DNA of 64,000 bases, taken from contig NZ_NNRJ01000052.1 in the NCBI RefSeq assembly GCF_002252445.1, positions 84,528 through 148,527 of the forward strand. Reading direction: 5' to 3'. The notes beneath the pieces were generated by a model. It worked only from the letters and a program-made list of their open reading frames with translations, ran no database searches and was not told the DNA's origin. This document shows, one piece after another, positions 25,905-34,991 of the stretch. How positions within the stretch are numbered: the first letter of the stretch is position 1; each line of letters opens with the position of its first letter. Source of the DNA: Brucella thiophenivorans (lineage in GTDB: Bacteria; Pseudomonadota; Alphaproteobacteria; Rhizobiales; Rhizobiaceae). The translations under genes were made by a program, and so were the position numbers.

Positions 25905-26939
25905 TTAAGCAGCAAGCGCCTTTGGCGTGATCAGGCCGCGAGCAACCAGCAGTTCTGCGATCTGAATTGTGTTGAGAGCCGCACCCTTACGCAGATTGTC
26001 GGAAACAATCCACATAGCAAGGCCGTTTTCAACGGTAATGTCTTCGCGGATACGGCTAATGAAAGTCGCATCTTCGCCAGCTGATTCATAAGGCGTGATG
26101 TAGCCGCCGTCTTCGTGCTTATCGATAACCTGACAACCCGGCGCTTCACGCAGAATTTCACGGGCTTCTTCGGCCGAAATCGGGTTTTCGAACTCGATAT
26201 TGACTGATTCAGAATGACCAATAAACACTGGAACGCGCACAGCAGTCGCCGTGAGCTTGATCTTTGGATCAAGCATCTTCTTGGTTTCGGCCACCATCTT
26301 CCATTCTTCTTTGGTGTAACCATCTTCCATGAAGACATCGATATGCGGGATCACATTGAACGCAATGCGCTTGGTGAACTTCTGCACTGACACTGGATCA
26401 GCGACAAATACCGCGCGTGACTGCTGGAACAGCTCATCCATGCCTTCCTTGCCAGCGCCAGAGACGGACTGGTAAGTCGAAACGACAACACGCTTGATCT
26501 TGGCTGCATCATGCAAAGGCTTGAGCGCCACAACGAGCTGTGCCGTCGAGCAGTTCGGATTGGCGATAATATTCTTCTTGCGGAAACCTTCAATCGCATC
26601 TGGGTTCACTTCTGGAACGATAAGGGGCACGTTCGAGTCATAACGCCACGCGGAAGAATTATCGATAACAACGCAACCCTGCGCACCGATCTTTGGCGAC
26701 CATTCCTTGGAAATATTTCCGCCAGCCGACATGAGACAAATGTCGGTATCGGAGAAATCATACTGGTCGAGCGGCTTAACTTTCAGCGTCTTGTCGCCAT
26801 AGGATACTTCCGTACCCTGGCTGCGACGCGAAGCAAGAGCCACGACTTCATCAGCCGGAAAGCCACGTTCTTCAAGGATGTTGAGCATTTCGCGACCGAC
26901 ATTTCCGGTAGCGCCGACGACTGCAATCTTAAAACCCAT
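25905..26939 (-). CDS. asd: aspartate-semialdehyde dehydrogenase
   Basis: A 344-residue enzyme that reduces aspartyl phosphate to aspartate semialdehyde with NADPH, the branch point to lysine/diaminopimelate, threonine and methionine. The N-terminal VVGATGNVGREML is the nucleotide loop, C130 in NPNCSTAQL is the catalytic cysteine, and RVPVFIGHSESVNIEF holds the catalytic His. YQSVSGAGKEG marks the substrate loop. The length is typical. It is monocistronic on the minus strand with a terminator after it and a long gene-poor region before it. Confidence 0.97.
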   Translation of the reverse strand: MGFKIAVVGATGNVGREMLNILEERGFPADEVVALASRRSQGTEVSYGDKTLKVKPLDQYDFSDTDICLMSAGGNISKEWSPKIGAQGCVVIDNSSAWRYDSNVPLIVPEVNPDAIEGFRKKNIIANPNCSTAQLVVALKPLHDAAKIKRVVVSTYQSVSGAGKEGMDELFQQSRAVFVADPVSVQKFTKRIAFNVIPHIDVFMEDGYTKEEWKMVAETKKMLDPKIKLTATAVRVPVFIGHSESVNIEFENPISAEEAREILREAPGCQVIDKHEDGGYITPYESAGEDATFISRIREDITVENGLAMWIVSDNLRKGAALNTIQIAELLVARGLITPKALAA

Positions 26940-27572
26940 TTACTTGTCTCCTGTCCTCTCCTCTTCCATAAAAACCCGCGACCAGCGGGCCTTTTCCCTG
27001 GGCCGGACCCGGGGAGAGAGGGCGAGCAGGCCAAGGGGTCAGACCGTTTTGGTGGTCGTTTTAATGCAAGTGGCCATGGTGGTTTTGGAAACGGACGCCA
27101 TAGGGATCAAAATGGCGATGAGGCCATTCAGTCCACACAAGCTATGTGATGCGCGACAAGCGTTCACGGAATTCTCCTTTTCCGATTGCGCTTTTAAGCC
27201 CTTTGAAAAAAGAGTCAATGATTTTGCGATTGAAAGAGCAAGAAACGTGCTCAAAATCATGGAAACCGTGCCGCTTATTACGCGACGGCTAAAATAGCCA
27301 GTCTGCATGGCAGATATGGAATGTGATATTGCGCTATGTGGCCGAGATAGCACGAATACCCAAGTTTTAATTTTTATTATTGTTTTGCACCTTTACTCAA
27401 GCGGCTTTCGCATCTGTGCGCTCATTTTGTAATTATAATTCTGGCTACCTGTCTAGCTGGGTGGAGAAACATGTGTGGGGAAGGCTTGAGGGCGATTCCA
27501 AACAAAAAAAGAGCACTTTTACACCCCATTTAAAGCCATAAAAATAGAAGCAATGGCTCAAAAGAAAGCCTA

Positions 27573-27839
27573 GGCCGTGTGGACGATTCTTTTTCGGAGC
27601 GTGGTATGGATGAAAATAGCACAGGTTTAGGAGCAAAGCCGAAGGTGGAGTGGTTCTCCATCAAGGTTTTGCGACGCAAAGCTGGGTTATTTTCACCATA
27701 TCCCTTCGGGACGTGGTGGATTTTGTCTCTGAATGCGTCGAACAACCCCTGTGGAGAACCACTCCACGGCGGTCTGTTCTCCTGTTCAGAAACAAAATCC
27801 GTCTCACGCCACGCCCGAAAAATAATCGTCCACACGGCC
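27573..27839. mobile_element. MITE-like fold-back element with 31-base terminal inverted repeats
   Basis: The left end at 27573-27604 (GGCCGTGTGGACGATT...) and the right end at 27809-27839 (...AATCGTCCACACGGCC) are inverted repeats with only two or three differences. Each end abuts a TA dinucleotide inside a CTAG context (27571-27572 and 27840-27841), which looks like a 2-base target duplication. Inside, a perfect 16-base inverted repeat links 27645-27660 with 27752-27767. No transposase is encoded, so a parent element, possibly an IS5/IS427-type insertion sequence that targets CTAG, would have to act in trans. The parentage is inferred. Confidence 0.7.
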
Positions 27840-28159
27840 TAGCAGCACGTCCTTTAACAAGGTCAAAGTCTATTTAAATATGCTCGCTCTATTTAAGGTG
27901 TTGGACTAATTTTTCTTTTGCGTTTTAACTAATGTAGTTGTTTCAAATGACGTGCGTTTTCTCGGTAAGGATTTTAGATTGAGTAAAATATTTATACAAC
28001 GAACTGACGGTATCATATTGGAACTTCTCACTGTATTATCGATAATGTTTGTTATTATTAATAATACACCCAATTTCTTATTTAACATTCAGAATACAAC
28101 AGCACAGCTCCTCAGCATGAAAAAATATATTAGGCCGTGTGGGGATGACTGCCGTCATT

Positions 28160-28260
28160 AGAGCGCGTTTCGATTTGATTGAATCAGATCGGCGCCTCAT
28201 CATTTATTTTAACGCGCATCTTATCCGAAAGCCGTTTCACACCTTTCGGGATGCGCTCTA
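28160..28260. repeat. large palindromic intergenic repeat
   Basis: About 100 bases bounded by AGAGCGCG on the left and GCGCTCTA on the right. The left arm includes an internal dyad, GATTTGATTGAATCAGATC; the right arm is the reverse complement of the CCCGAAA-GTGTGAAACGG-TTTCGGATAAGATGCGC core seen at 7928 and 11946. This looks like a full-length version of the genome's dispersed palindrome family. Confidence 0.8.
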
Positions 28261-28626
28261 ATCGCCCCTTCATGCGGTCAGTGTCGGCAACCTGACATCA
28301 AGGCTATCGAGGATAACGCACTCAAGACCTGGCAGACTGATCAAAAACCTAAATAGATGTCAGGCTTTACGCACTGCGCTGAATTATTAAGCTCATCAGA
28401 ATAACGACAGACCGAATGAAGAATACAGATTGATTAGTCCGAATCAGAAAAAAATATTTTTATCATGGTTAAACAACGACGCAGCTTTTCGTAGGCGAAA
28501 ATAACACCCTAATTCAGGATTTCCCGACCTTACATTGCTGTCGTGCGTACAGGCGAAGAAGATCTTCATTTTTTATTTCTGCATCAAAAATATCGGCGTT
28601 CCGAACAATGACATGAAGGAGGAAGC

Positions 28627-29958
28627 ATGACTCATTTTGCGCAAATTAAACACCGAACAGACAAAGCGGATTGGCGCGGTTCTCTGTGGCGTGCACAGCG
28701 TACCCACATCGGAATTGTGCCACTCCCAGCCTACGTTCTTATTGTAGTGCTGATCTTTGGCTTTGTATCTATCGGTAAAGTCCCATCAGATCTGACAATG
28801 TCAATCGGCATTCTGTCGATCGGTGGCTTCATCTTCATGGAGTTGGGGAAGCGCTTTCGAATACTTGGACTGATGGGTGGTGCCGCTATTATGGCCTTCG
28901 TTGTTCCATCTGCTGCCGTGTTTTACGGGTGGATCCCAACATCAGTGGCTCAATCTGTGACGACTTTCAGCAAACAGTCCAACTTTCTTTATCTATATAT
29001 CTCAGCGATCGTTGTCGGCAGTATAATGAGCATGGACCGACAAGTGCTGCTAGCTGGATTTTTAAAGATTTTCATACCGGTCACTGCCGGCTCTGTCGTA
29101 GCTTCGATTGTCGGCACAATTGTAGGGGTATCTATGGGGTTGCCCCTGACACACACTCTCTTTTTTATCGTCGCGCCCATTATGGCAGGCGGTTTGGGAG
29201 AGGGCGCAATTCCTCTTTCACTTGGATATTCTTTCATTCTAAATCAACCGCAAGACGTGCTCTTTGCCCAGATCATTCCCGTTGTTATGCTGGGCAGTTT
29301 CACTGCCGTTCTGTTATGCGGACTTCTCAATATGTTGGGCAAATGTTTGCCGCACCTTACCGGTGAAGGAAGGCTCCAGTCTGAGAAGGACAACGAGAAG
29401 TCACATCCAGTCGAAAGTTCAGAAACAGCAGATATAACAGAAATCGCAGCAGCAGGCGTTACGATCGTCAGTCTATACCTTTTCGGTGTCTTCATCCAGA
29501 ATTTGACAGACTTTCCAGCACCTATCTGCATGTTGTTTCTGGTTGTTGCCGCCAAGATTGGGCGCTTGTTCGATCCCAGCATCGAAAATGGCAGCCGTCA
29601 TGTTTATAAATTCTTCTCAACTATTGTCACATGGCCGCTGTTGTTTGCGATGGGTGTCGCATTTACACCCTGGAGAGAATTTGTTGCGGTGTTTACGTTA
29701 CCCACTGTCGTGACGGTATTCGCTACAGTGTTCTCGCTTATTGCGACCGGCTTCTTCACTGCCAGATTGGTCAACATGTATCCAATTGATACTGCAATCG
29801 TGACAGGCTGCCATAGTGGTCAAGGTGGCACCGGTGACATCGCCATCCTAACCGCCGCAAATCGTATGACGCTCATGCCTTTTGCACAAATAGCAACACG
29901 TATTGGTGGCGCAGTCACCGTCTCGCTGGCAATTTTTACCATCAAGTATTTCGTATGA
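28627..29958 (+). CDS. 2-hydroxycarboxylate transporter (CitS/MaeN family)
   Basis: A 443-residue inner-membrane secondary transporter of the 2-HCT family, with about eleven hydrophobic spans. The two re-entrant-loop signatures are visible: GGLGEGAIPLS at about residues 188-198 and CHSGQGGTGDIAILTAANRM at about 393-412, containing the GGxGx motifs, with a conserved RMTLMPFAQIATR near the end. Members exchange or import citrate or malate with Na+ or H+; the gene does not reveal which. The ATG at 28627 has a strong GGAGGAAGC ribosome site. No two-component regulator or citrate-fermentation gene is next to it. It sits alone between repeat-rich DNA and a dead insertion sequence. Confidence 0.92.
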   Translation: MTHFAQIKHRTDKADWRGSLWRAQRTHIGIVPLPAYVLIVVLIFGFVSIGKVPSDLTMSIGILSIGGFIFMELGKRFRILGLMGGAAIMAFVVPSAAVFYGWIPTSVAQSVTTFSKQSNFLYLYISAIVVGSIMSMDRQVLLAGFLKIFIPVTAGSVVASIVGTIVGVSMGLPLTHTLFFIVAPIMAGGLGEGAIPLSLGYSFILNQPQDVLFAQIIPVVMLGSFTAVLLCGLLNMLGKCLPHLTGEGRLQSEKDNEKSHPVESSETADITEIAAAGVTIVSLYLFGVFIQNLTDFPAPICMLFLVVAAKIGRLFDPSIENGSRHVYKFFSTIVTWPLLFAMGVAFTPWREFVAVFTLPTVVTVFATVFSLIATGFFTARLVNMYPIDTAIVTGCHSGQGGTGDIAILTAANRMTLMPFAQIATRIGGAVTVSLAIFTIKYFV

Positions 29959-30044
29959 ATTTGTAAATTTATGATCGAACCAGACAACAAGCAATATAGC
30001 TTTTTGGTCCGCGCGCTCATCTTCAAAGACGTTATTTAAAAATA

Positions 30045-30624
30045 GGCGGTGCGGACGAAACTTGGACTATCATGGAGGTAGTTCATGTATTCCTACGAAG
30101 ACCGGATGCGAGCCGTTGCGCTCTACATCAAGCTGGGCAAGCGCCCGAAAGCGACTATTCACCAGTTGGGCTATCCAAGCAGGAATGCGCTGAAGGATGG
30201 TGCCTGGAATATGAGCACCATCTTGATCTGCGTTTAGGATTTGCGCCCCAAGCCCATAAGTTCAAACAGGCGCAGAAGAAAGCGGCTGTTGAGTACTACC
30301 GCACGCATGATCGTTGTGTTTCTGCAACGATGCGCGCCTTAGGCTATCCCGGTCGTGCAACGTTGACAGCATGGGTTCGTGAGGCGTTTCCCGAAACTAG
30401 CAAAGCTGTCACTGGAAGTACTGGACGTCCGCGATATCCGGAGACGTTGAAGAAGGCTGGCGTCGTCAGACTTCATAATCGGCAAGAAAGTGCGCAGGCT
30501 TTGGCCGAAAAGCTCGGCGTATGCAGACCGACACTGTATAACTGGAAAAATCAGTTACTCGGTCCAGAGGCTCCCGCAATCATGAAACGCAAGAACAACT
30601 CACCACCAGTGTCAGAGCGAAAAG
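30045..30624 (+). mobile_element. truncated IS3-family insertion sequence (copy of the 62362 element)
   Basis: From GGCGGTGCGGACGAAACTTGG onward, this segment matches the element at 62362 nearly base for base, through the first ATG and about 540 bases of transposase gene. Homology stops at AGAGCGA (about 30620-30624) and the remaining two-thirds of the element, including the whole DDE domain, is missing. The right end is therefore a deletion junction. Confidence 0.88.
30085..30624 (+). pseudogene. IS3-family transposase fragment, frameshifted and truncated
   Basis: It starts MYSYEDRMRAVALYIKLGKR like the 62402 copy, then loses one base near 30195 (AAGGATGGTGCC against AAAGGCTGGTACT), so the reading frame shifts and the rest of the helix-turn-helix part continues in another frame (EYEHHLDLRLGFAPQ onward). 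The N-terminal HTH repeats, including CVSATMRALGYPGR and LGVCRPTLYNWK, are recognisable. The catalytic integrase domain is deleted. It cannot make an active transposase. Confidence 0.88.
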
Positions 30625-31184
30625 CGGATCAAGATATCACTTGGCGCACGAAGCCCAATCGAATATCGAAACAGTCTTGGCATCGTGTCATAAAACCAGT
30701 CCAAGTTTTTATCCGCAGCCCCACTGTGATAAACGATGGGGATTAGGGCCAATCCTCCGCGTTATGGATGGCACTTGAGATGCAGAGCGATCATAGGGCG
30801 GGAAATAAGCATGCTTACTGTGGCAGGTCAGCTACATAAATGTCTGCTGAGTTGCATAGAACAAATGAGGATCGGTACGCTTATCCTGATGGATATTGTT
30901 TTTCGAGCGGAGGTCGAGTGAAAGATCGCCATAAGGCATCATTTCATTCTAAACACGCATGAACCTATGCAGTTTGCGCACCACATTGCACCGTTGAGAA
31001 CCACCCGGTATAGCAGTTGAGCGCTTGACACTTATAGCTAGCAACATCTTATATATCAGCAGCTCGGGTGGGGCGCTGATTACCGATATATCTCAGACGA
31101 GTACAATCAGCATCTGCGTTCTATCGAGAGCGGGCTTTCAAATGAACGGCAGGCTTTTGCTGGTTGTTCAGCTAGGAATGAAAT
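30625..31184. other. 560-base intergenic region upstream of the dipeptidase gene
   Basis: No gene recognised. From about 31045 one frame reads QLGWGADYRYISDEYNQHL and on into the dipeptidase start region, which looks protein-like and could be the 3' remnant of a lost gene, but it has no start codon and a stop just upstream. The ribosome site before 31185 is weak (TAGGAATGAAAT). Confidence 0.4.
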
Positions 31185-32243
31185 ATGCAGCGCGTTTTCG
31201 ACGGGCACAATGATGTCCTTCTGCGTCTTTGGGAAAACCAGCGTCACGGTGGCGATCCCATCAAGGAATTCATCAACGGCACCGAAGTTGGTCATATCGA
31301 CTTGCCGCGCTCACGCAAAGGCGGTTTGGCCGGTGGTATCTGCGCAATCTATGTCCCATCCGGTCATCATATCGAATTGGGAAAGCCCGACGAGAACGGC
31401 CATTACGTAACTCCGCTTTCGCCGCCGTTGGAACGCTCCCGTTCACTGGATATAGCGCTTGAGTTTGCATCTCTTGCTCTGCGACTTGAAGAAGCTGGCG
31501 GCTGGAAGCTTTGCCGCAACGGCAAAGATCTCGATGAGACGCTTGACAGCGACACCTTCGCTGCTGTTCTTCATATGGAAGGTTGTGAGGCCATCGATGT
31601 AGAGCTTGCCGCGCTTGATGTGTTTTATGCCGCTGGCCTGCGCTCGTTGGGGCCGGTCTGGAGCCGCAACAATATTTTCGCGCATGGGGTTCCTTTTGCA
31701 TACCCGATGAGCCCCGACACCGGTCCCGGCCTGACACCAGCGGGCGAGCGCCTTATTAAGGAATGCAACCGCAAAGGCATTCTGATCGATCTTGCGCATA
31801 TTACCGAAAAAGGCTTCTGGGATGTGGCAAAACTGAGCGATCAGCCGCTTATTGCCAGCCATTCCAACGCGCATGCCCTCACGCCTGTCGCACGCAATCT
31901 CACGGATCGACAGATGGATGCAATCAGCGAAAGCAAGGGACTTGCCGGTCTCAACTATGCAACCACCATGCTGCGCAGTGACGGCAAAGAAAATGCAAAT
32001 ACGCCTTTGTCCGATATCGTCCGGCATGTTGATTACATGGTCGAACGCATGGGCATTGATTGCGTGGCGCTTGGCTCGGACTACGATGGTGCGACTATTC
32101 CAGCGGAAATCGGCGATGCCGCAGGCACACAAAACTTGGTAACTGCCTTGCAGGATGCAGGTTATAGTGAGGACGAACTTGCCAAGCTTTGCCGTAACAA
32201 TTGGGTACGCGTACTGAAACAAGCTTGGCACGACGCAGCCTGA
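31185..32243 (+). CDS. membrane-dipeptidase-type peptidase (family M19)
   Basis: A 352-residue zinc dipeptidase of the renal-dipeptidase family. DGHNDVLLRLW (residues 6-16) gives the HxD metal ligands, HMEGCEAI (about 130) the bridging Glu, and ASHSNAHALTPVARNLTD (about 225-242) the paired His ligands; GSDYDGATIP near 303 carries the active-site Asp. Bacterial M19 enzymes accept dipeptides with a D-amino acid at the C-terminus as well as L,L-dipeptides. No signal peptide is seen, so it should act on peptides brought in by the ABC importer encoded directly downstream, 31 bases away. The whole set 31185-37496 looks like one operon. Confidence 0.92.
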   Translation: MQRVFDGHNDVLLRLWENQRHGGDPIKEFINGTEVGHIDLPRSRKGGLAGGICAIYVPSGHHIELGKPDENGHYVTPLSPPLERSRSLDIALEFASLALRLEEAGGWKLCRNGKDLDETLDSDTFAAVLHMEGCEAIDVELAALDVFYAAGLRSLGPVWSRNNIFAHGVPFAYPMSPDTGPGLTPAGERLIKECNRKGILIDLAHITEKGFWDVAKLSDQPLIASHSNAHALTPVARNLTDRQMDAISESKGLAGLNYATTMLRSDGKENANTPLSDIVRHVDYMVERMGIDCVALGSDYDGATIPAEIGDAAGTQNLVTALQDAGYSEDELAKLCRNNWVRVLKQAWHDAA

Positions 32244-32274
32244 GCACAAACAAAATTACAGAAAGGGAACTAAA

Positions 32275-33906
32275 ATGACGCATTTCGGACGTTTTCGTCT
32301 TCTCGCTGCTGGCGCGGCTTTTGCCACCATCATGGCTGCGAACCCGGCATTTTCAGCAACACCAGCCGACACGCTGGTTCAGGCTTGGGCCATCGATGAT
32401 ACCATAACGCTTGATCCGGCTGAATCCTTTGAACTTTCGCCCGCTGAATTCATCGGCAATGCTTATGACATGCTGGTTCGCCTCGATATCAACGACACAT
32501 CCAAGGTCGTGCCGGGCGTGGCTGAAAGCTGGACGATTTCGGATGACGGTCTGACCTATACGTTCAAGCTCAAGCCAGGCATCAAATTCGCCTCCGGCAA
32601 CCCTCTGACCGCAAAAGACGTGGCTTACTCCTTCGAACGCGCGGTGCGCCTCGACAAAAGCCCGGCATTTATCCTGACCCAGTTTGGCCTGAATGGCGAA
32701 AACGTCAATGAAACGGCCAAGGCAGTTGACGACACCACTTTTGTTCTGACCGTCGACAAAGCTTATGCACCAAGCTTTGTGCTGAACTGCCTCACGGCCA
32801 CGATTGGCGCGATTGTCGACCAGAAGCTTTTGGAAGAACACTCCGTAAAAGTCACACCAACCGATGACTATAAATACGACACCGATTATGCGGCTGCATG
32901 GCTCAAGACAGGCTATGCCGGTTCAGGTCCATTCAAAATCCGTGACTGGCGTGCCAATGAAGTTGTTGTTTTAGAACGCAACGATAATTATTACGGCGAA
33001 AAAGCCAAGCTTGCTCGCGTCTTCTATCGTCACGTCAAGGAAAGCGCCACACAGCGCCTTATGCTTGAATCGGGTGACGTCGACGTGGCACGCAATCTCG
33101 AACCAGGCGATCTGGAAGCCGTTCAGAAGAACAAGGAACTCGCAGCGGTAGATGCGCCAAAAGGCACTGTCTATTACATTTCGCTCAACCAGAAGAATGA
33201 AAATCTGGCAAAGCCGGAAGTGCGCGAAGCCTTCAAATATCTGGTTGACTACGATGCAATTGGCTCAACGCTGATCAAGGGCATTGGCGACATTCGCCAG
33301 ACCTATCAGGCAAAAGGCGTGCTTGGCGCACTCGACGCAAGCCCTTACAAGCTTGATGTCGAAAAAGCCAAGGAACTGCTCGAAAAAGCTGGTCTTAAAG
33401 ATGGTCTTTCGGTCACTTTCGACGTTCGCAACACACAGCCCGTAACCGGTATTGCTGAGTCATTCCAGCAATCCGCTGCCAAGGCCGGCATTAAGATCGA
33501 CATCATTCCGGGCGATGGCAAACAGACGCTGACCAAATACCGTGCCCGTAACCACGATCTTTATATTGGCCAGTGGGGAATGGATTATTGGGATCCGAAT
33601 TCCAATGCTGAAGCTTTCACGTCCAACCCGGATAATGGTGACGACGCGTCCAACAAGACGCTGGCATGGCGCAATGCATGGGACATTCCTGCGCTAACTG
33701 AGCAAACCAAGGCTGCACTTCTCGAACGCGACAACGACAAGCGTGCTGCGATCTACCAGAAGCTTCAGCAGGAAGCCCTTGATGAAAGCCCATTCGTGAT
33801 GCTGTTCCAGCAGATCGAAGTTGCGGGGCTTCGTGGCAATGTGAAGGGCTACAAGCTCGGGCCTACATTCGATTCGAACTTCCTCGCACCAGTCAGCAAA
33901 GACTGA
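32275..33906 (+). CDS. peptide ABC transporter substrate-binding protein (SBP family 5)
   Basis: A 543-residue periplasmic solute-binding protein of the DppA/OppA class. The signal peptide ends ANPAFSA, with cleavage before TPADTLVQAW. The core includes LDPAESFELSPAEFIGNAYDML and FKLKPGIKFASGNPLTAKDVAYSFERA (about 95-121), the family's most recognisable stretch. A GAAAGGGAAC ribosome site precedes the ATG. It delivers di- or oligopeptides to the two permeases that follow. The ligand range is unknown, though the linked M19 dipeptidase favours dipeptides, perhaps containing D-residues. Confidence 0.94.
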   Translation: MTHFGRFRLLAAGAAFATIMAANPAFSATPADTLVQAWAIDDTITLDPAESFELSPAEFIGNAYDMLVRLDINDTSKVVPGVAESWTISDDGLTYTFKLKPGIKFASGNPLTAKDVAYSFERAVRLDKSPAFILTQFGLNGENVNETAKAVDDTTFVLTVDKAYAPSFVLNCLTATIGAIVDQKLLEEHSVKVTPTDDYKYDTDYAAAWLKTGYAGSGPFKIRDWRANEVVVLERNDNYYGEKAKLARVFYRHVKESATQRLMLESGDVDVARNLEPGDLEAVQKNKELAAVDAPKGTVYYISLNQKNENLAKPEVREAFKYLVDYDAIGSTLIKGIGDIRQTYQAKGVLGALDASPYKLDVEKAKELLEKAGLKDGLSVTFDVRNTQPVTGIAESFQQSAAKAGIKIDIIPGDGKQTLTKYRARNHDLYIGQWGMDYWDPNSNAEAFTSNPDNGDDASNKTLAWRNAWDIPALTEQTKAALLERDNDKRAAIYQKLQQEALDESPFVMLFQQIEVAGLRGNVKGYKLGPTFDSNFLAPVSKD

Positions 33907-33926
33907 TCTGAAGAACGGTCAGACCA

Positions 33927-34991
33927 TTGAACGCTACAACAACACCTAAAAGGAGGGGCGCCCGGCGGCGCTCCTCAACCATCGCATTAGCAATCGCCAG
34001 CTTTCTGGGGATCGTTGTAACCACCTATATCGGCCTTTTGGCAGTGACCTTCTTCATCGGCCGCGTTGTGCCGATTGATCCTGTTCTGGCAATCGTTGGC
34101 GACCGCGCACCTGCGCATGTGGTGGCACGTGTCCGCGAGGAGATGGGCTTTAACCTGCCCTATTACCAGCAGTTTTACCTTTATGTAAAAGGCATATTGC
34201 AAGGCGATTTTGGAACGTCTGTCTTAACCACCAATCCGGTTATGGCCGATATTCGCCGCGTGTTTCCTGCCACCATGGAACTTGCAACGATCGGCACGAT
34301 CATTGGCGCTTTGTTCGGCATTCCGCTTGGCGTTCTGGCTGCGGTCAAGCGTGGCAGCATCATCGATCAAATCGTGCGTGTGATTGGTCTTGTGGGTTAT
34401 TCGGTCCCGATTTTCTGGCTTGGCATGCTGGCGCTGCTAATTTTCTATGCGCGGCTTGGTTGGACTTCTGGACCCGGACGCATTGACATTACCTTTGAAT
34501 ATACATTCACCCCAATCACCGGCTTTTATCTGTTTGACGCGATTGTACAGCGTGATTGGGAAGCGCTGCGCAACATCGTCTCACACCTTGTTCTGCCATC
34601 TGCGCTGCTCGGTTATTTCAGCCTCGCTTATATCAGCCGTATGACGCGCTCATTCATGCTCAATGAACTTGAGCAGGAATATATCATTGCAGCACGCGCA
34701 AAAGGCATTTCAGAAACCCGCATCATATGGGGCCATGCTTTGCGTAATGCTGCCGTGCCGCTGGTGACAGTTATCGCCCTCTCCTATGCAGGTCTGCTCG
34801 AAGGCTCGGTGCTGACCGAAACCATTTTCGCATGGCCGGGACTGGGACTTTACATCACCAATTCGCTGCAAAATGCCGACATGAACGCCGTTCTGGGTGG
34901 TACGATTATCATCGGTTCGGTCTTTATCGCGCTTAACCTCGTGTCCGATCTTCTCTATCGGCTTCTTGACCCAAGGACGCGCGTGAAATGA
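33927..34991 (+). CDS. peptide ABC transporter permease, DppB type
   Basis: A 354-residue inner-membrane permease with six or seven spans. The GxxxA...L..P cytoplasmic loop is ARAKGISETRIIWGHALRNAAVPLVTV (about 255-281), the ATPase-contact motif. The first residues are a very basic KRRGARRRS before the first span. The start is a TTG at 33927 (MNATTTPKRR), the only plausible initiation codon near the conserved N-terminus; AACGGTC upstream is a weak ribosome site. The TGA overlaps the next gene's ATG by four bases. Confidence 0.92.
   Translation: MNATTTPKRRGARRRSSTIALAIASFLGIVVTTYIGLLAVTFFIGRVVPIDPVLAIVGDRAPAHVVARVREEMGFNLPYYQQFYLYVKGILQGDFGTSVLTTNPVMADIRRVFPATMELATIGTIIGALFGIPLGVLAAVKRGSIIDQIVRVIGLVGYSVPIFWLGMLALLIFYARLGWTSGPGRIDITFEYTFTPITGFYLFDAIVQRDWEALRNIVSHLVLPSALLGYFSLAYISRMTRSFMLNELEQEYIIAARAKGISETRIIWGHALRNAAVPLVTVIALSYAGLLEGSVLTETIFAWPGLGLYITNSLQNADMNAVLGGTIIIGSVFIALNLVSDLLYRLLDPRTRVK

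Larger units (their letters stand above)
26940..28626. other. 1.7-kb gene-poor region with repeats
   Basis: No confident gene. It contains the 5' region of asd, a fold-back element (27573-27839), an AT-rich stretch (about 27850-28130) and a large palindromic repeat (28160-28260). Short open frames exist on both strands around 26940-27350 and at 27952-28161 (69 codons, one hydrophobic segment), but none has recognisable family sequence or a clear ribosome site. The final 360 bases form the upstream region of the 2-hydroxycarboxylate transporter gene, with a good GAAGGAGGAAGC ribosome site just before 28627. Confidence 0.6.

Noticed and set aside
26940..27353. Short open frames on both strands upstream of asd (plus strand to 27297, minus strand 27353-27039)
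   Set aside because: They overlap each other, have no clear ribosome site and no recognisable domain; the minus frame has a hydrophobic stretch but nothing else to support it.
27952..28161. A 69-codon AT-rich frame with one hydrophobic segment
   Set aside because: It starts at a GTG without a ribosome site and its C-terminal codons read into a repeat; kept only as part of a finding.
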